Shown one piece after another: positions 1 through 8,462 of a stretch of 64,000 nucleotides of DNA. The stretch is taken from NCBI GenBank assembly GCA_034522155.1, contig JAXHLP010000002.1, forward strand, positions 310,001 to 374,000, read 5' to 3'. The translations under genes and the position numbers were made by a program. A model generated the notes under the pieces. That model was not told the origin of the DNA. It did no database searches and worked only from the letters and a program-made list of their open reading frames with translations. Position 1 is the stretch's first letter. Every line of letters starts with the position of its first letter. The DNA is from Salinilacustrithrix sp034522155 (lineage in GTDB: Bacteria > Actinomycetota > Acidimicrobiia > Acidimicrobiales > Salinilacustritrichaceae).

Positions 1-1130
1 GGGAGCGCCGCGTAGGCGTCGAGCGTGATGTCGATCAGCTGCTGCTGGTCGAAGTGGCTGTTGGCCCGTCGCGCCGCCGCCTCGCCCATTCGTCGTCTCG
101 AGCCATCATCGGTGGCGAGCGTCTCGATGGCGGTCGCGAGGGCGTCGGCGTCGCGGACCGGAACCAGGATCCCGTTGTCGCCGTCGACGACCACCTCGCG
201 ACAGCCGCGGATGTCGGTCGCGATCACCGGGAGCCCGCTCGCGCTGGCCTCCATGGCCGAGCGGGGGAAGCCCTCGCGGTGCGAGGCGAGCACGTAGAAG
301 TCCATGGCCCCGTAGAGGTCCTCGACATCGTGCCGGTGCCCCAGGAATCGGACGCCGGCCGCCTCGGCGGCCTCCACGTCCTCCCGGCGCAGCAGGTCGG
401 CCTTGTCATCGTCGAACGGACCGATCACGAGCATCCGGAGGTGGGGGAGCCGCGGGAGGAGCTCACTCGCCGCTCGGAACAGCTCCCGGTATCCCTTCTC
501 CCAGACCAGCCGGCCGACCGCACCGCACACGACGTCGTCCTCCCCGTAGCCGAGCGCCCGGCGAACATCGGCGCGCGTGGTCGCCGTGGGCGGTCGAAAC
601 CGGGTGAGGTCGATGCCGTTTCCCAGCAGGCGGAGCTTTCTCTCCGGCACGCGCAGGCGCCGTAGCGTTTGCAGGTCCTCCCGGCTCTGGATGAGCTCGA
701 CGTCGCTGCACGCGGCCGCGAGACGTTCCAGCAGGTAGACGGGCAGACGGCGCGTGCCCCGATCCGTCGGCTGCGCGTAGAGCCCGTGCTGGGTGTTGAC
801 GATCAGCGGCACGCGCGCCGCCTTGGCAGCCATCCGGCCGTAGATCCCCGGCTTCGGGTTGTGGGTGTGGACGATGTCGGGCCGAACGGAGCGGAACAGC
901 CGGTACAGCTCGCCCAGCGCTCGGACGTCCTGCGTCGGCGAGAACGCGCGGGTGGCGTGCTCCAGCACGTGATGGGTGTGCCCCGCCGCCCGGACCGCGT
1001 CCGCATGGCCACCGGCCCCCGCCGCGGTGTGCACGTCGTAGCCAGCCCGGGTGAAGGCCAGCAGCTGCGGGCCGAGCAGCAGCTCGAGGCTCATGTCCGT
1101 CGTCGCGATGTGGAGCAGCCGAGGTGTCAT
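1..1130 (-). CDS. Group 4 glycosyltransferase (3' end beyond window)
   Basis: The reverse strand reads open from ATG at 1130 to the window edge (376 codons). It begins MTPRLLHIATTDMSLELLLG, as retaining GT-B glycosyltransferases of family GT4 do. The N-terminal Rossmann half contains HTHNPKPGIYGRMAA. The C-terminal half has the linker NGIDLTRF near residues 165-172, and later the nucleotide-sugar binding region EGFPRSAMEASASGLP with the conserved E-x7-E pattern. Family members transfer sugars from nucleotide donors onto lipid-linked or polysaccharide acceptors at the cytoplasmic membrane face. It is divergent from the nucleotide-sugar dehydrogenase and epimerase pair, so a role in envelope or exopolysaccharide synthesis is likely; donor and acceptor cannot be read. 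Only the last few residues should be missing, since the sequence ends at the usual C-terminal helix. Confidence 0.88.
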   Translation of the reverse strand, partial: MTPRLLHIATTDMSLELLLGPQLLAFTRAGYDVHTAAGAGGHADAVRAAGHTHHVLEHATRAFSPTQDVRALGELYRLFRSVRPDIVHTHNPKPGIYGRMAAKAARVPLIVNTQHGLYAQPTDRGTRRLPVYLLERLAAACSDVELIQSREDLQTLRRLRVPERKLRLLGNGIDLTRFRPPTATTRADVRRALGYGEDDVVCGAVGRLVWEKGYRELFRAASELLPRLPHLRMLVIGPFDDDKADLLRREDVEAAEAAGVRFLGHRHDVEDLYGAMDFYVLASHREGFPRSAMEASASGLPVIATDIRGCREVVVDGDNGILVPVRDADALATAIETLATDDGSRRRMGEAAARRANSHFDQQQLIDITLDAYAAL

Positions 1131-1156
1131 AGCGGTCGAATCCTTGCAGTCCCGGG

Positions 1157-1162
1157 TACGAT
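1157..1162 (+). promoter_or_regulatory. -10 box TACGAT of leaderless dehydrogenase gene
   Basis: TACGAT lies 7 nt before the ATG at 1170. In actinobacteria a TANNNT box this close to the start implies a leaderless mRNA. There is no Shine-Dalgarno sequence before the ATG, which agrees. Confidence 0.5.
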
Positions 1163-1169
1163 CCGCCCG

Positions 1170-2435
1170 ATGGCAGCAGGCAAGGTGGTCGTGGTGGGCC
1201 AAGGGTACGTGGGGCTCCCCGTCGCGATGGCGGCGGTGGCCGCCGGCTTCGACGTCACGGGCATCGAGATCGACGAGACGCGCGCCAAAGCGTTGGAGAA
1301 CGCCGAGTCCTACGTGGAGGACATCAGCGACGACGTGCTCCGTGCGGCGCTGGACTCGGCCCGCTACCGCGCTTCGACCTCCTTCGACGACGCCGTCGGC
1401 TTCGAGGTCGCCGTGCTCTCGGTGCCGACACCGCTGCGGGAGGGCGTCCCCGACCTCTCCTACATCGAGTCGGCCGCCGTCTCGCTCGCGCCGCACGTGT
1501 CGCCCGGCGCGACCGTCATCCTCGAGTCGACGACCTATCCCGGCACGACCGAGGAGTTGGTCGGGCCGCTTCTGGAGGCGGGCTCCGGCTTGGCCGCCGG
1601 TCCGGACTTCCATCTCGGCTACAGCCCGGAGCGCATCGACCCGGGCAACGCCACCTACCGATTGGAGAACACACCCAAGGTCGTGTCGGGCATCGACGAG
1701 GCGTCGTTGGAGAAGGTCGACGGGTTCTTCTCCCGGATCGTGGACGAGACCGTCCGCGTGCCAGGTTGCATGGAGGCGGAGCTCACCAAGCTGCTGGAGA
1801 ACACGTTCCGGCACGTGAACATCGCGCTGGTGAACGAGCTCGCGATGTTCGCCTCCGACCTCGGCGTCGACGTGTGGTCGGCCATCGACGCCGCCTCCAC
1901 CAAGCCGTTCGGCTACATGCGGTTCACGCCGGGGCCCGGTGTGGGGGGCCACTGCCTGCCCATCGACCCGTCGTTCCTGTCGTGGCGGGTCAAGCGTTCG
2001 CTCGGCGTCGACTTCCGTTTCGTCGAGCTCGCCAACGACGTCAACGAGCACATGCCCGACTTCGTGGTCCGGCGCCTCATGCTCGCTCTCAACCGCCAGC
2101 AGCGAGCGGTGTCGGGCTCCCGGGTGCTGCTGCTCGGCCTCGCGTACAAGCCCAACACCTCCGACGCCCGCGAGACACCGGCCAGCCGTGTCGCCACGCT
2201 GCTGCTGGAGCTCGGCGCCGAGGTCGCGGCCTGCGACCCCCACGTGGGTCCCGACGGCTTCGACGTCCCGGTCGGACGAGTCGAGTGCAACGCGGAGGAG
2301 CTCGCCGCCGCCGACGCAGTGGTCGTGCTCTGCGATCATGCTGTCTTCGACTTCGACCTCGTCGCCCGCCGGTCCACGCTCGTGCTCGACACCCGGCACC
2401 GCCTGCCCGCCGCCGACAACGTCGAGTACCTCTGA
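1170..2435 (+). CDS. UDP-N-acetyl-hexosamine/UDP-glucose 6-dehydrogenase family
   Basis: The 421-residue protein oxidises C6 of a nucleotide sugar to the uronic acid with two NAD+. The NAD site GQGYVGLP is at residues 10-17, the central helix carries EAELTKLLENTFRHVNIA, and the catalytic Cys is in GGHCLPIDP at about residue 262. The SYSPERIDPGN-like segment is also present (YSPERIDPGN). The wording around the Cys resembles WecC/WbpA/TviB (N-acetyl-hexosamine dehydrogenases) more than classic Ugd, but the substrate is inferred. The reading frame stays open upstream; I chose ATG 1170 because the Rossmann fold starts right after it and TACGAT sits 7 nt before. The stop overlaps the start of the epimerase by one base (TGATG), so the two are translated together. 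Confidence 0.9.
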   Translation: MAAGKVVVVGQGYVGLPVAMAAVAAGFDVTGIEIDETRAKALENAESYVEDISDDVLRAALDSARYRASTSFDDAVGFEVAVLSVPTPLREGVPDLSYIESAAVSLAPHVSPGATVILESTTYPGTTEELVGPLLEAGSGLAAGPDFHLGYSPERIDPGNATYRLENTPKVVSGIDEASLEKVDGFFSRIVDETVRVPGCMEAELTKLLENTFRHVNIALVNELAMFASDLGVDVWSAIDAASTKPFGYMRFTPGPGVGGHCLPIDPSFLSWRVKRSLGVDFRFVELANDVNEHMPDFVVRRLMLALNRQQRAVSGSRVLLLGLAYKPNTSDARETPASRVATLLLELGAEVAACDPHVGPDGFDVPVGRVECNAEELAAADAVVVLCDHAVFDFDLVARRSTLVLDTRHRLPAADNVEYL

Positions 2436-3370
2436 TGCGTGTCGTCGTCACCGGCGGTGCCGGCTTCATCGGCGCCAACCTCTGCGCCCACCTCGCCGGA
2501 TGTCACTGGGTCGACTCGGTCCTGGCGCTCGACAACCTGTCCACGGGCGACGAGTCGAACCTCGAGAGCGTCGACGTCGAGCTGCTGGTCGGCTCGATCC
2601 TCTCCGATGCCGATCTCGACAAGGCCCTCGATGGGGCCGACGCGGTGGTGCATCTCGCGGCCCGGCCGAGCGTGCCCCGCTCCATCGAGGACCCGTTGGC
2701 CTCCCACGAGGCCAACGCCACCGGAACGCTCATGGTGCTCGAGGCCATGCGCCGCCACGACGTGGGCTTCGTGGTCGTCGCCTCGTCGTCGTCGGTGTAC
2801 GGCGCCAACCCCACGCTGCCCAAGACCGAGACCATGGTCGTCCAGCCGATGTCGCCGTACGCGGTGTCGAAGCTGGCCACCGAGCAGTACACGCTGGCGC
2901 ACGCCCGGGTGTTCGGCTTCGGTGCCTTGCCGTTCCGGTTCTTCAACGTGTTCGGTCCGCTCCAGCCCGCCGGCCACGCCTACGCCGCCGTCATCCCCGC
3001 GTTCGTCGACGCCGCCCTGCGGGGCGAGCCGCTCCCGGTCCACGGCGACGGCACCCAGTCCCGTGACTTCACCTACGTCGGCGACGTGTGTGCCGTCATC
3101 GCCACGGCCGTGCAGCGACGGACGGGATCGGAACAGCCGGTGAACCTCGCCTTCGGGGGCCGGTACTCGCTGATCGACGTCATCGAGCGTTTGGAGCGGA
3201 TCATCGGTCACGACCTCGAGCGCGACCACCAGCCGTCCCGGCCCGGCGACGTCCCCCACTCCCAGGCCGACCAGTCGTCGCTGCGGGCGCTGTTCCCGAA
3301 GCTCGAGCCCACCGCGCTCGACGACGGCCTCGCCGCCACCGTGGCCTGGCACCGCAACCGCCTCCGCTGA
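2435..3370 (+). CDS. NAD-dependent epimerase/dehydratase (UDP-sugar 4-epimerase type)
   Basis: This 311-residue extended SDR enzyme has the NAD motif TGGAGFIG at residues 7-14, an acidic residue after beta-2 (LALDN), and the catalytic pair in SPYAVSK (Tyr-x3-Lys). FNVFGPLQ and the sugar-site segment RDFTYVGDV are typical of UDP-glucose/UDP-GlcNAc 4-epimerases (GalE, WbpP, TviC). Together with the upstream 6-dehydrogenase it probably makes a UDP-hexosaminuronic acid, for use by the divergent glycosyltransferase. The start ATG overlaps the preceding TGA, so translation is coupled. It is slightly shorter than WbpP (about 340 residues). Confidence 0.9.
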   Translation: MRVVVTGGAGFIGANLCAHLAGCHWVDSVLALDNLSTGDESNLESVDVELLVGSILSDADLDKALDGADAVVHLAARPSVPRSIEDPLASHEANATGTLMVLEAMRRHDVGFVVVASSSSVYGANPTLPKTETMVVQPMSPYAVSKLATEQYTLAHARVFGFGALPFRFFNVFGPLQPAGHAYAAVIPAFVDAALRGEPLPVHGDGTQSRDFTYVGDVCAVIATAVQRRTGSEQPVNLAFGGRYSLIDVIERLERIIGHDLERDHQPSRPGDVPHSQADQSSLRALFPKLEPTALDDGLAATVAWHRNRLR

Positions 3371-3459
3371 CGACGGAGCACCGCACCCAGTTCGCCCCGA
3401 CGTGGCCCGGGGCGGGCCGCGACCGGGCGCGGCGAGCCAGGGCGGCGGGTACGTCGCGG

Positions 3460-3465
3460 TACGTT
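3460..3465 (+). promoter_or_regulatory. -10 box TACGTT of leaderless HAD-acyltransferase gene
   Basis: TACGTT lies 6 nt before GTG 3472. Together with the lack of a Shine-Dalgarno sequence this supports a leaderless transcript and decides the start among three in-frame GTG codons (3463, 3466, 3472). Confidence 0.45.
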
Positions 3466-3471
3466 GTCCGT

Positions 3472-4911
3472 GTGCCCCGTCCCGCCGCGTTCTTCGACCT
3501 CGACCGGACGCTCCTGCGGGGCGCGAGCGGGCCGGTGCTGTCGGGCGCTCTGCGCCAGGTCGGGGCCATGGGACAGAACGCCCTGCCCGGCGAGGACCTC
3601 GTCTACAAGCTGTTCAACCTCATCGGCGAGACCCGCCCGTCCATGCTGCTGGCCCGCCAGGGCGCCCGCTTCAGCGGCGGCCAACCCCAGGAGCTGGTCC
3701 GCCGGGCCGGCGCCGTCGCCGCCGAGGCGCTGGTGCCGATGGTCGAGCCCTACGCCCTGCCGATCATCGAGGAGCACCGGGTCGCCGGGCGTCCGCTGGT
3801 GGTGGCCACCACCAGCCCCCACGACCTCGTCGCACCCTTCGCCGAGCGGCTCGGCCTCGACGCCACCATCGCCACCCGCTACGGCGTCGACGAGAACGGC
3901 CGCTACGACGGCACCATCAACGGCCACTTCGTCTGGGGCCGGGGCAAGCTCCGGGCGGTCGAGGAGTGGGCCGAGGAGCACGACGTCGACGTGGACGAGA
4001 GCTGGGCCTACAGCGACAGCTTCTACGACATCCCGTTGCTCGGCGCCGTCGGCCACCCCACGGTCGTCAACCCCGACCCCCGCATGCGGGTGGCCGCCGC
4101 CGTGCGTCGCTGGCCGGTCCGTTGGCTCGACAAGCCGCCCGGGGTGCCCAAGCTGCTCGGCATCGAGCCGGTCCAGGCGATGCAGATGTTCGCCCGGCCC
4201 GAGCTGATCCCCTACGCCCGGTTCGACATCTTGGGGGTCGACAAGATCCCCCGCGAGGGCCCAGCCATTCTCGTGGCCAACCACCGCAGCTACTTCGACC
4301 CGATCGTGATGAACATCACGGTGGCGCCCACCCACCGGCCGGTGCGCTTCCTCGGGAAGAAGGAGGTGTTCGACGCGCCGGTCATCGGCCAGGCCGCCAA
4401 GGCAATCGGCGGCATCCGGGTCGACCGGGGGACCGGCTCCGACGAGCCCCTCGACGCCGCAGCCGGCGTGCTCGAGGCCGGCGAGCTGGTGATGCTGATG
4501 CCCGAGGGCACCATCCCCCGCGGCCCGGCGTTCTTCGAGCCCGAGCTCAAGGGCCGGTGGGGCGCGGCCCGCCTGGCCGCCCAGACCAAGGTGCCGGTCA
4601 TCCCCGTCGGGCTGTGGGGCACCGAACAGGTCTGGCCCCGAGCCGCCCGCCTGCCCCACGTGTGGAACGTGACCGACCCGCCCCTCATCACCGTCCGCGT
4701 GGGCGACCCGGTCGAGCTCAAGTACCGCTCGGCCGGCGCCGACACCAAGCGGATCATGGACGCCATCTCGGCGCTGCTCCCCAGGGAGGCACGCGAGCCC
4801 TACGACCCTACGCCCGAGGAGCTGGCCCTCACCTACCCGCCCGGCTACCAGGGCGACCCCGAGTCCGAGGCCGAGCGGCGTCCCGGCTCCGACACGACGA
4901 CCACCCCCTGA
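3472..4911 (+). CDS. HAD-IB phosphatase fused to 1-acyl-glycerol-3-phosphate acyltransferase
   Basis: This 479-residue protein joins two enzymes. Residues 1-230 are a SerB-like HAD-IB domain, with the nucleophile motif FFDLDRTLL (Asp9, Asp11), the Thr/Ser motif VVATTSP and the acid motif SDSFYDIPLL. Residues about 245-440 are a PlsC domain, with NHRSYFD at about 270-276 (His-x4-Asp catalytic pair) and MPEGTIPRG (phosphate binding). The same fusion is known in mycobacteria (Rv2483c type), where it is assigned to phospholipid synthesis: the acyltransferase makes phosphatidic acid, and the HAD part may dephosphorylate a lipid phosphate. The HAD substrate is not established. It follows the epimerase by about 100 nt with its own promoter. 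Confidence 0.88.
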   Translation: MPRPAAFFDLDRTLLRGASGPVLSGALRQVGAMGQNALPGEDLVYKLFNLIGETRPSMLLARQGARFSGGQPQELVRRAGAVAAEALVPMVEPYALPIIEEHRVAGRPLVVATTSPHDLVAPFAERLGLDATIATRYGVDENGRYDGTINGHFVWGRGKLRAVEEWAEEHDVDVDESWAYSDSFYDIPLLGAVGHPTVVNPDPRMRVAAAVRRWPVRWLDKPPGVPKLLGIEPVQAMQMFARPELIPYARFDILGVDKIPREGPAILVANHRSYFDPIVMNITVAPTHRPVRFLGKKEVFDAPVIGQAAKAIGGIRVDRGTGSDEPLDAAAGVLEAGELVMLMPEGTIPRGPAFFEPELKGRWGAARLAAQTKVPVIPVGLWGTEQVWPRAARLPHVWNVTDPPLITVRVGDPVELKYRSAGADTKRIMDAISALLPREAREPYDPTPEELALTYPPGYQGDPESEAERRPGSDTTTTP

Positions 4912-4950
4912 AACCGAGACGAGCCGAAGCCCGATCGTCGGCGGGGTTTC

Positions 4951-5103
4951 TCAGTCGGTGAAGGCGGTGTTGCGACGGCGCCTGGCGAAGTAGACGCCGA
5001 GCGCACCGAGCACCACGAGGACCACGCCGATCTGGGCGATGCCGACGGTGCCGTCGGCGCCGGTGAAGGCGATGCCGTCGCGCTGCGCTGCGGGAGATTT
5101 CAT
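4951..5103 (-). CDS. Orphan 50-residue peptide with sortase-type cell-wall anchor
   Basis: ATG 5103 opens a 50-codon frame: a short polar start, then IAFTGADG, a hydrophobic stretch of about 19 residues, and the basic tail ARRRRNTAFTD. The order motif, membrane span, positive tail is that of sortase substrates; IAFTG fits the LAxTG-like motif of class E sortases in high-GC actinobacteria with Ile for Leu. There is no signal peptide and no ectodomain: the frame hits a stop 10 codons upstream. It is therefore either the 3' stump of a lost surface protein or a small membrane peptide. No sortase gene is in this window. Confidence 0.45.
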   Translation of the reverse strand: MKSPAAQRDGIAFTGADGTVGIAQIGVVLVVLGALGVYFARRRRNTAFTD

Positions 5104-5463
5104 CCCGGGCACTGTTCGTAGCCAACTCTGAGTTCACGCGATTGCGGTTGATCCTGGCCCGGACCGTCCGTGCGGTGCTCGACCGCGAGGGCGTCCGCTG
5201 AGCGGTCGTCCGGTCGGTCCCCATCAGTGCGCCACGAGTGCGCTGTCGGCGGTCTCGTGCTCGTCGTCGCCTGACGCCCGCTGTGTGCTCGACGCAGAAA
5301 CGGTGGTGATGGGGTCGGAACCGTTTCATCGACGGGGCACGCGGCGTGGTCGTGGCCGTGGCCTCGGGACGTCGGTGTCCGACCCCGTTGGTACCGTTGA
5401 CTTCACCCTCGTGGCGCGGGGCCGCGCACGACCGATCCGTCGATCGAACCAGGTGTTGTCGCC
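5104..5463. other. Intergenic stretch, no gene recognised
   Basis: About 360 nt between the minus-strand anchor peptide and the plus-strand Uma2 gene. Short frames exist on both strands but none has a recognisable domain. If the anchor peptide is a relic, its lost ectodomain would have lain here. Confidence 0.4.
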
Positions 5464-6009
5464 ATGACGCTCACCCAGCACGAAGGTTTCACCATCGCAG
5501 ACCTCGAGGACATGCCCGAGGACGGTCGACGCTACGAGCTCATCGGAGGCTCGATCGTCGTGAATGCCTCGCCCCGCCCTCGACATCAACTGGCCTCGAA
5601 GCGCCTCTGCGAACTGCTCGGCGCCGCATGTCCGCCTGACCACGAGGTCTTCTACGCCCCGCTCGACCTCGACCTGCCGGACGAGCAGCGGGTCGAGCCC
5701 GATCTCCTGGTCGTGCCCCACGCCAGCATCGGCGAGGAGCGGATCTCCCTCCCTGTGCTGTTGCTGGTCGAACTCGTCTCGCCCAGCACCGCGGTGTGGG
5801 ACACCGTGGCCAAGCGGGAGGTCTACGAGGTCGCCGGCGTGCCGCACTACTGGATGCTCGACACCAGGGAGGGCCAAGAACGCTTCACCGCCCTGCGACT
5901 GCGCGACGGCGCCTACGAGGTGGCGTTCCAGAGCACCGACCGCATCGAGTTCGACGACCCGCTGTCTGTGTCGACCCCGCTGGCTGATCTCTTCGCGGTC
6001 CGCCGCTGA
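5464..6009 (+). CDS. Uma2 family (DUF820) endonuclease-like protein
   Basis: This 181-residue protein has the PD-(D/E)XK fold signature of the Uma2 family: EPDLLVV (Asp), LLVELVSPST (Glu), then AKREVYEVAGVPHYWMLD with the Lys of the motif. Length matches the family (about 180-190). These proteins are abundant in cyanobacteria and some actinobacteria, and are predicted metal-dependent nucleases; a cellular role is not established. It is a single-gene unit. ATG 5464 is the first start after an in-frame break, and the first helix (FTIADLEDMPEDGRRYELIGG) begins where expected. Confidence 0.85.
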   Translation: MTLTQHEGFTIADLEDMPEDGRRYELIGGSIVVNASPRPRHQLASKRLCELLGAACPPDHEVFYAPLDLDLPDEQRVEPDLLVVPHASIGEERISLPVLLLVELVSPSTAVWDTVAKREVYEVAGVPHYWMLDTREGQERFTALRLRDGAYEVAFQSTDRIEFDDPLSVSTPLADLFAVRR

Positions 6010-6308
6010 TCGTTCACGGGACTGGTCCGGACGGCGCTGCGCTCAGGACCCGGTCCTCGACCAGTTCGCTCGGCCCTGGGCGCGCGTAGCGAAACCCTTG
6101 GGCGCGGTCGCAGCTGAGGCTGGCGAGCAGGTCGGTCCGAACCAAGCGTACGACCCCGGCTGCGTGGGGTGGTGGGCATGGTGTACTGTGAAGTCGACAC
6201 GACAACGAGGATTTGACGTGTCGGACCAGCGCAGGACGCTGGTACGGAAGCGGTACTCCGGACCCTGGTAGCGCCCGTTGCTCGCAACGATCGAAACCAG
6301 GAGAACCC

Positions 6309-6845
6309 ATGCTTCCCCACAAGTCGGCGTCGGTGTCGGTGTGCCATCGCGGGGCCGCACAGCCAGGCAGCGATCCTTTTCGCACCGTGGTCTGGGTTCG
6401 CGGCGACCACGATCCCGCGACCCGCGTGCACCTGTCGGACACCATCGCCCTGGCCGCCCGGCTCGACGACGTCAACGTCGTCGTCGACCTCAGCGGTGTC
6501 ACGTTCATGGACGCGTCGACGATCGGCGCCATCGTCGACGCGTACAACTGCCTTCGCGGTCGCTCCCGGCTGCTGTCGATCCGCGCCCCGTCAGCTCGAG
6601 CCCGGCGACTCCTCGACGTGTGCGACCTGGGGTTCCTGATCGATGAACATCCGGCGGCGTCGCAACCACCCGTGGCCCCGGCATTGGATTCGTGGGTCGC
6701 CGTACCCGCATCGGATCGCGACCCGGACACCACCGAGTCGTCGGCCGCCCACGAAACCCCCCTCCCAGGAACCCGCTCGCGCCCCGGCCGAGCGACGTCG
6801 CGAGCCGGCCGGGTCGGTCCCCAGCAGCTTCGAACGTCGTCGTGA
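6309..6845 (+). CDS. STAS-domain protein (anti-sigma factor antagonist type)
   Basis: This is a 178-residue protein. Residues about 20-110 form a STAS domain with VVVDLSGVTFMDASTIGAIV, the segment that in SpoIIAA/RsbV carries the phosphorylatable Ser (here in DAST). The C-terminal 70 residues are Pro/Ser/Arg rich and look disordered. RsbV-like proteins bind an anti-sigma kinase and so release a sigma factor; no kinase is next to it. A clear AGGAG lies 8 nt before ATG 6309 and fixes the start. Its TGA overlaps the GTG of the GAF-ANTAR gene (GTGA), so the two form an operon, probably a stress-signalling unit. Confidence 0.8.
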   Translation: MLPHKSASVSVCHRGAAQPGSDPFRTVVWVRGDHDPATRVHLSDTIALAARLDDVNVVVDLSGVTFMDASTIGAIVDAYNCLRGRSRLLSIRAPSARARRLLDVCDLGFLIDEHPAASQPPVAPALDSWVAVPASDRDPDTTESSAAHETPLPGTRSRPGRATSRAGRVGPQQLRTSS

Positions 6846-7573
6846 CCGACGGCGGTCCACAGCGTCGGCTGGCCATCCTCGGCCGCCTGCTCGACCATGA
6901 ATCGGGTTTCACGACCGGGCGGCTCTGTCAGGTGTGCGCGGACGTCACCGGTGCCACCGGCGCCGGGATCATGCTCATGGCCGGCGACATCCCCCGCGGG
7001 TCGGTGTGCACCACGGGCACCGTGAGCGGCCTGATCGAGCAGTTGCAGTACGACTTCGGTGAAGGACCCTGCGTCGACGCCTACAACCAGGACCGTCCCG
7101 TGTTCGAGCCCGACCTCGCCAACCCCTCCGTGCCGCGATGGATGGCCTTCACCGGACCGGCCGTCGACGCCGGCGCGAGGGCCGTGTTCGGCTTCCCCCT
7201 CCAGGTCGGCGCGGTGCGCCTGGGCGCCCTCAACATCTACAACGACCGGGTCGGCTTACTCACCGATGACCAGCACACCGACGCGCTGGTCATGGCCGAC
7301 GTCGCCGCCCACGCAGTCCTGCTGCTCCAGGCCGAGGCTCCCCCTGACTCCGTCGCCGCCGAACTGGAGGCGAACGCCAACTTCCAGTACGTGGTCCACC
7401 AGGCATCAGGCATGGTCGCCGCCCAGCTCGACGTCACGGTCAGCCAAGCGCTGATCCGCCTGCGCGCCCACGCCTTCGGCAACGACCAGCCCCTCACCGA
7501 CGTGGCCCGAGACGTCGTCGACCGGCGGCTGCGGTTCGACGCCGGCAGCGGCGAGAAGGACCGGACGCCATGA
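6842..7573 (+). CDS. GAF-ANTAR regulator 1
   Basis: This 243-residue protein has a GAF sensor domain at about 10-160 (DVTGATGAGIMLM, FGEGPCVDAYNQDRPV, FPLQVGAVRLGALNIY) and a C-terminal ANTAR domain at about 180-235 (VVHQASGMVAAQLDVTVSQALIRLR). ANTAR domains bind paired RNA hairpins and stop transcription termination. In actinobacteria GAF-ANTAR proteins often sit with STAS and sigma regulation genes. In ANTAR the usual AKG triplet reads ASG here. GTG 6842 overlaps the stop of the STAS gene; the open frame extends upstream but there lacks any domain sequence. Confidence 0.85.
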   Translation: MTDGGPQRRLAILGRLLDHESGFTTGRLCQVCADVTGATGAGIMLMAGDIPRGSVCTTGTVSGLIEQLQYDFGEGPCVDAYNQDRPVFEPDLANPSVPRWMAFTGPAVDAGARAVFGFPLQVGAVRLGALNIYNDRVGLLTDDQHTDALVMADVAAHAVLLLQAEAPPDSVAAELEANANFQYVVHQASGMVAAQLDVTVSQALIRLRAHAFGNDQPLTDVARDVVDRRLRFDAGSGEKDRTP

Positions 7574-7652
7574 GGCGTATCATCGAGACCACGAACTCGG
7601 CATCGAACGACGAGCGCACCGTGGCGACCTCCACCCCCGACGGGAGACCCCG

Positions 7653-8390
7653 ATGACCAGAGAATCCGTGCTCGCGCGAACACTCGTCGAGCTGGCCGAC
7701 ACCCTGGTCGACGACTTCGACGTCGTCGACCTCCTCACCTTGCTCGCCGACCGCTGCGTCGAGGTGCTCGACGTGCAAGCAGCCGGAATCATGCTCGCCG
7801 CGCCCGACGGGCAGCTCCGCGTCATGGCCTCGTCCAGCGAGGCCATGCGTGTCCTCGAGCTGTTCGAGCTCCAAGCCCAACAAGGGCCCTGTCTCGACTG
7901 CTACCGCACCGCTCAACCCGTCGTGAACCAGGACCTCGACGCGGAGAACGGCCGGTGGCCACGGTTCGCCGACGAAGCGCTCGGCGCCGGTTTCCACTCT
8001 GCCCACGCACTTCCCATGCGCCTGCGCGGCTCGGTGATCGGGTCGCTCAACCTGTTCCGCTCCGGCGTCGGTGAAATGGGGCCCGCCGACCTCACGGTCG
8101 CTCAGGCGTTCGCCGACGTCGCCACCATCGCCATCCTCCAGCATCGCGCCGCACTCGAGGCCCAAGTCCTCAACCAGCAGCTGACGCACGCACTGAACAG
8201 TCGGGTCATTCTCGAACAGGCCAAGGGCATGGTCGCCGAGAGACTCGACCTCGACATGGAACGGTCCTTCGCCGCGCTTCGCAGCCACGCCCGCCACCAC
8301 AACCTCCGGCTCAGCGAGCTCGCCCAGTCCGTCATCGACGGCTCACTCGCCCCAGCAGAACTCGAGGCACTCCCGGCTGCCGAGCACTGA
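7653..8390 (+). CDS. GAF-ANTAR regulator 2
   Basis: This 245-residue protein is a paralogue of the preceding gene. The GAF domain spans about 15-165 (AAGIMLAAPDGQLRVMASSSE, QGPCLDCYRTAQPV, LPMRLRGSVIGSLNLF). The ANTAR domain, about 180-235, has the canonical ILEQAKGMVAERLDLDMERSFAALRSHAR. Its predicted activity is RNA-hairpin binding antitermination controlled by a ligand or redox signal at the GAF domain. It follows the first GAF-ANTAR gene by 79 nt. The pair probably arose by tandem duplication, and the second keeps the better ANTAR consensus. Confidence 0.87.
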   Translation: MTRESVLARTLVELADTLVDDFDVVDLLTLLADRCVEVLDVQAAGIMLAAPDGQLRVMASSSEAMRVLELFELQAQQGPCLDCYRTAQPVVNQDLDAENGRWPRFADEALGAGFHSAHALPMRLRGSVIGSLNLFRSGVGEMGPADLTVAQAFADVATIAILQHRAALEAQVLNQQLTHALNSRVILEQAKGMVAERLDLDMERSFAALRSHARHHNLRLSELAQSVIDGSLAPAELEALPAAEH

Positions 8391-8462
8391 CAGCCGTTCG
8401 CTTGCTCCACGATCGGGTCGTGGTCAAGTCGCGGCGCGTTCCGGCCGACAACTGAACCGTCC

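Noticed and set aside
4905..4962. Terminator between the HAD-acyltransferase and anchor peptide genes
   Set aside because: GAAACC and GGTTTC can pair, but the stem is short with a long loop and no T-run.
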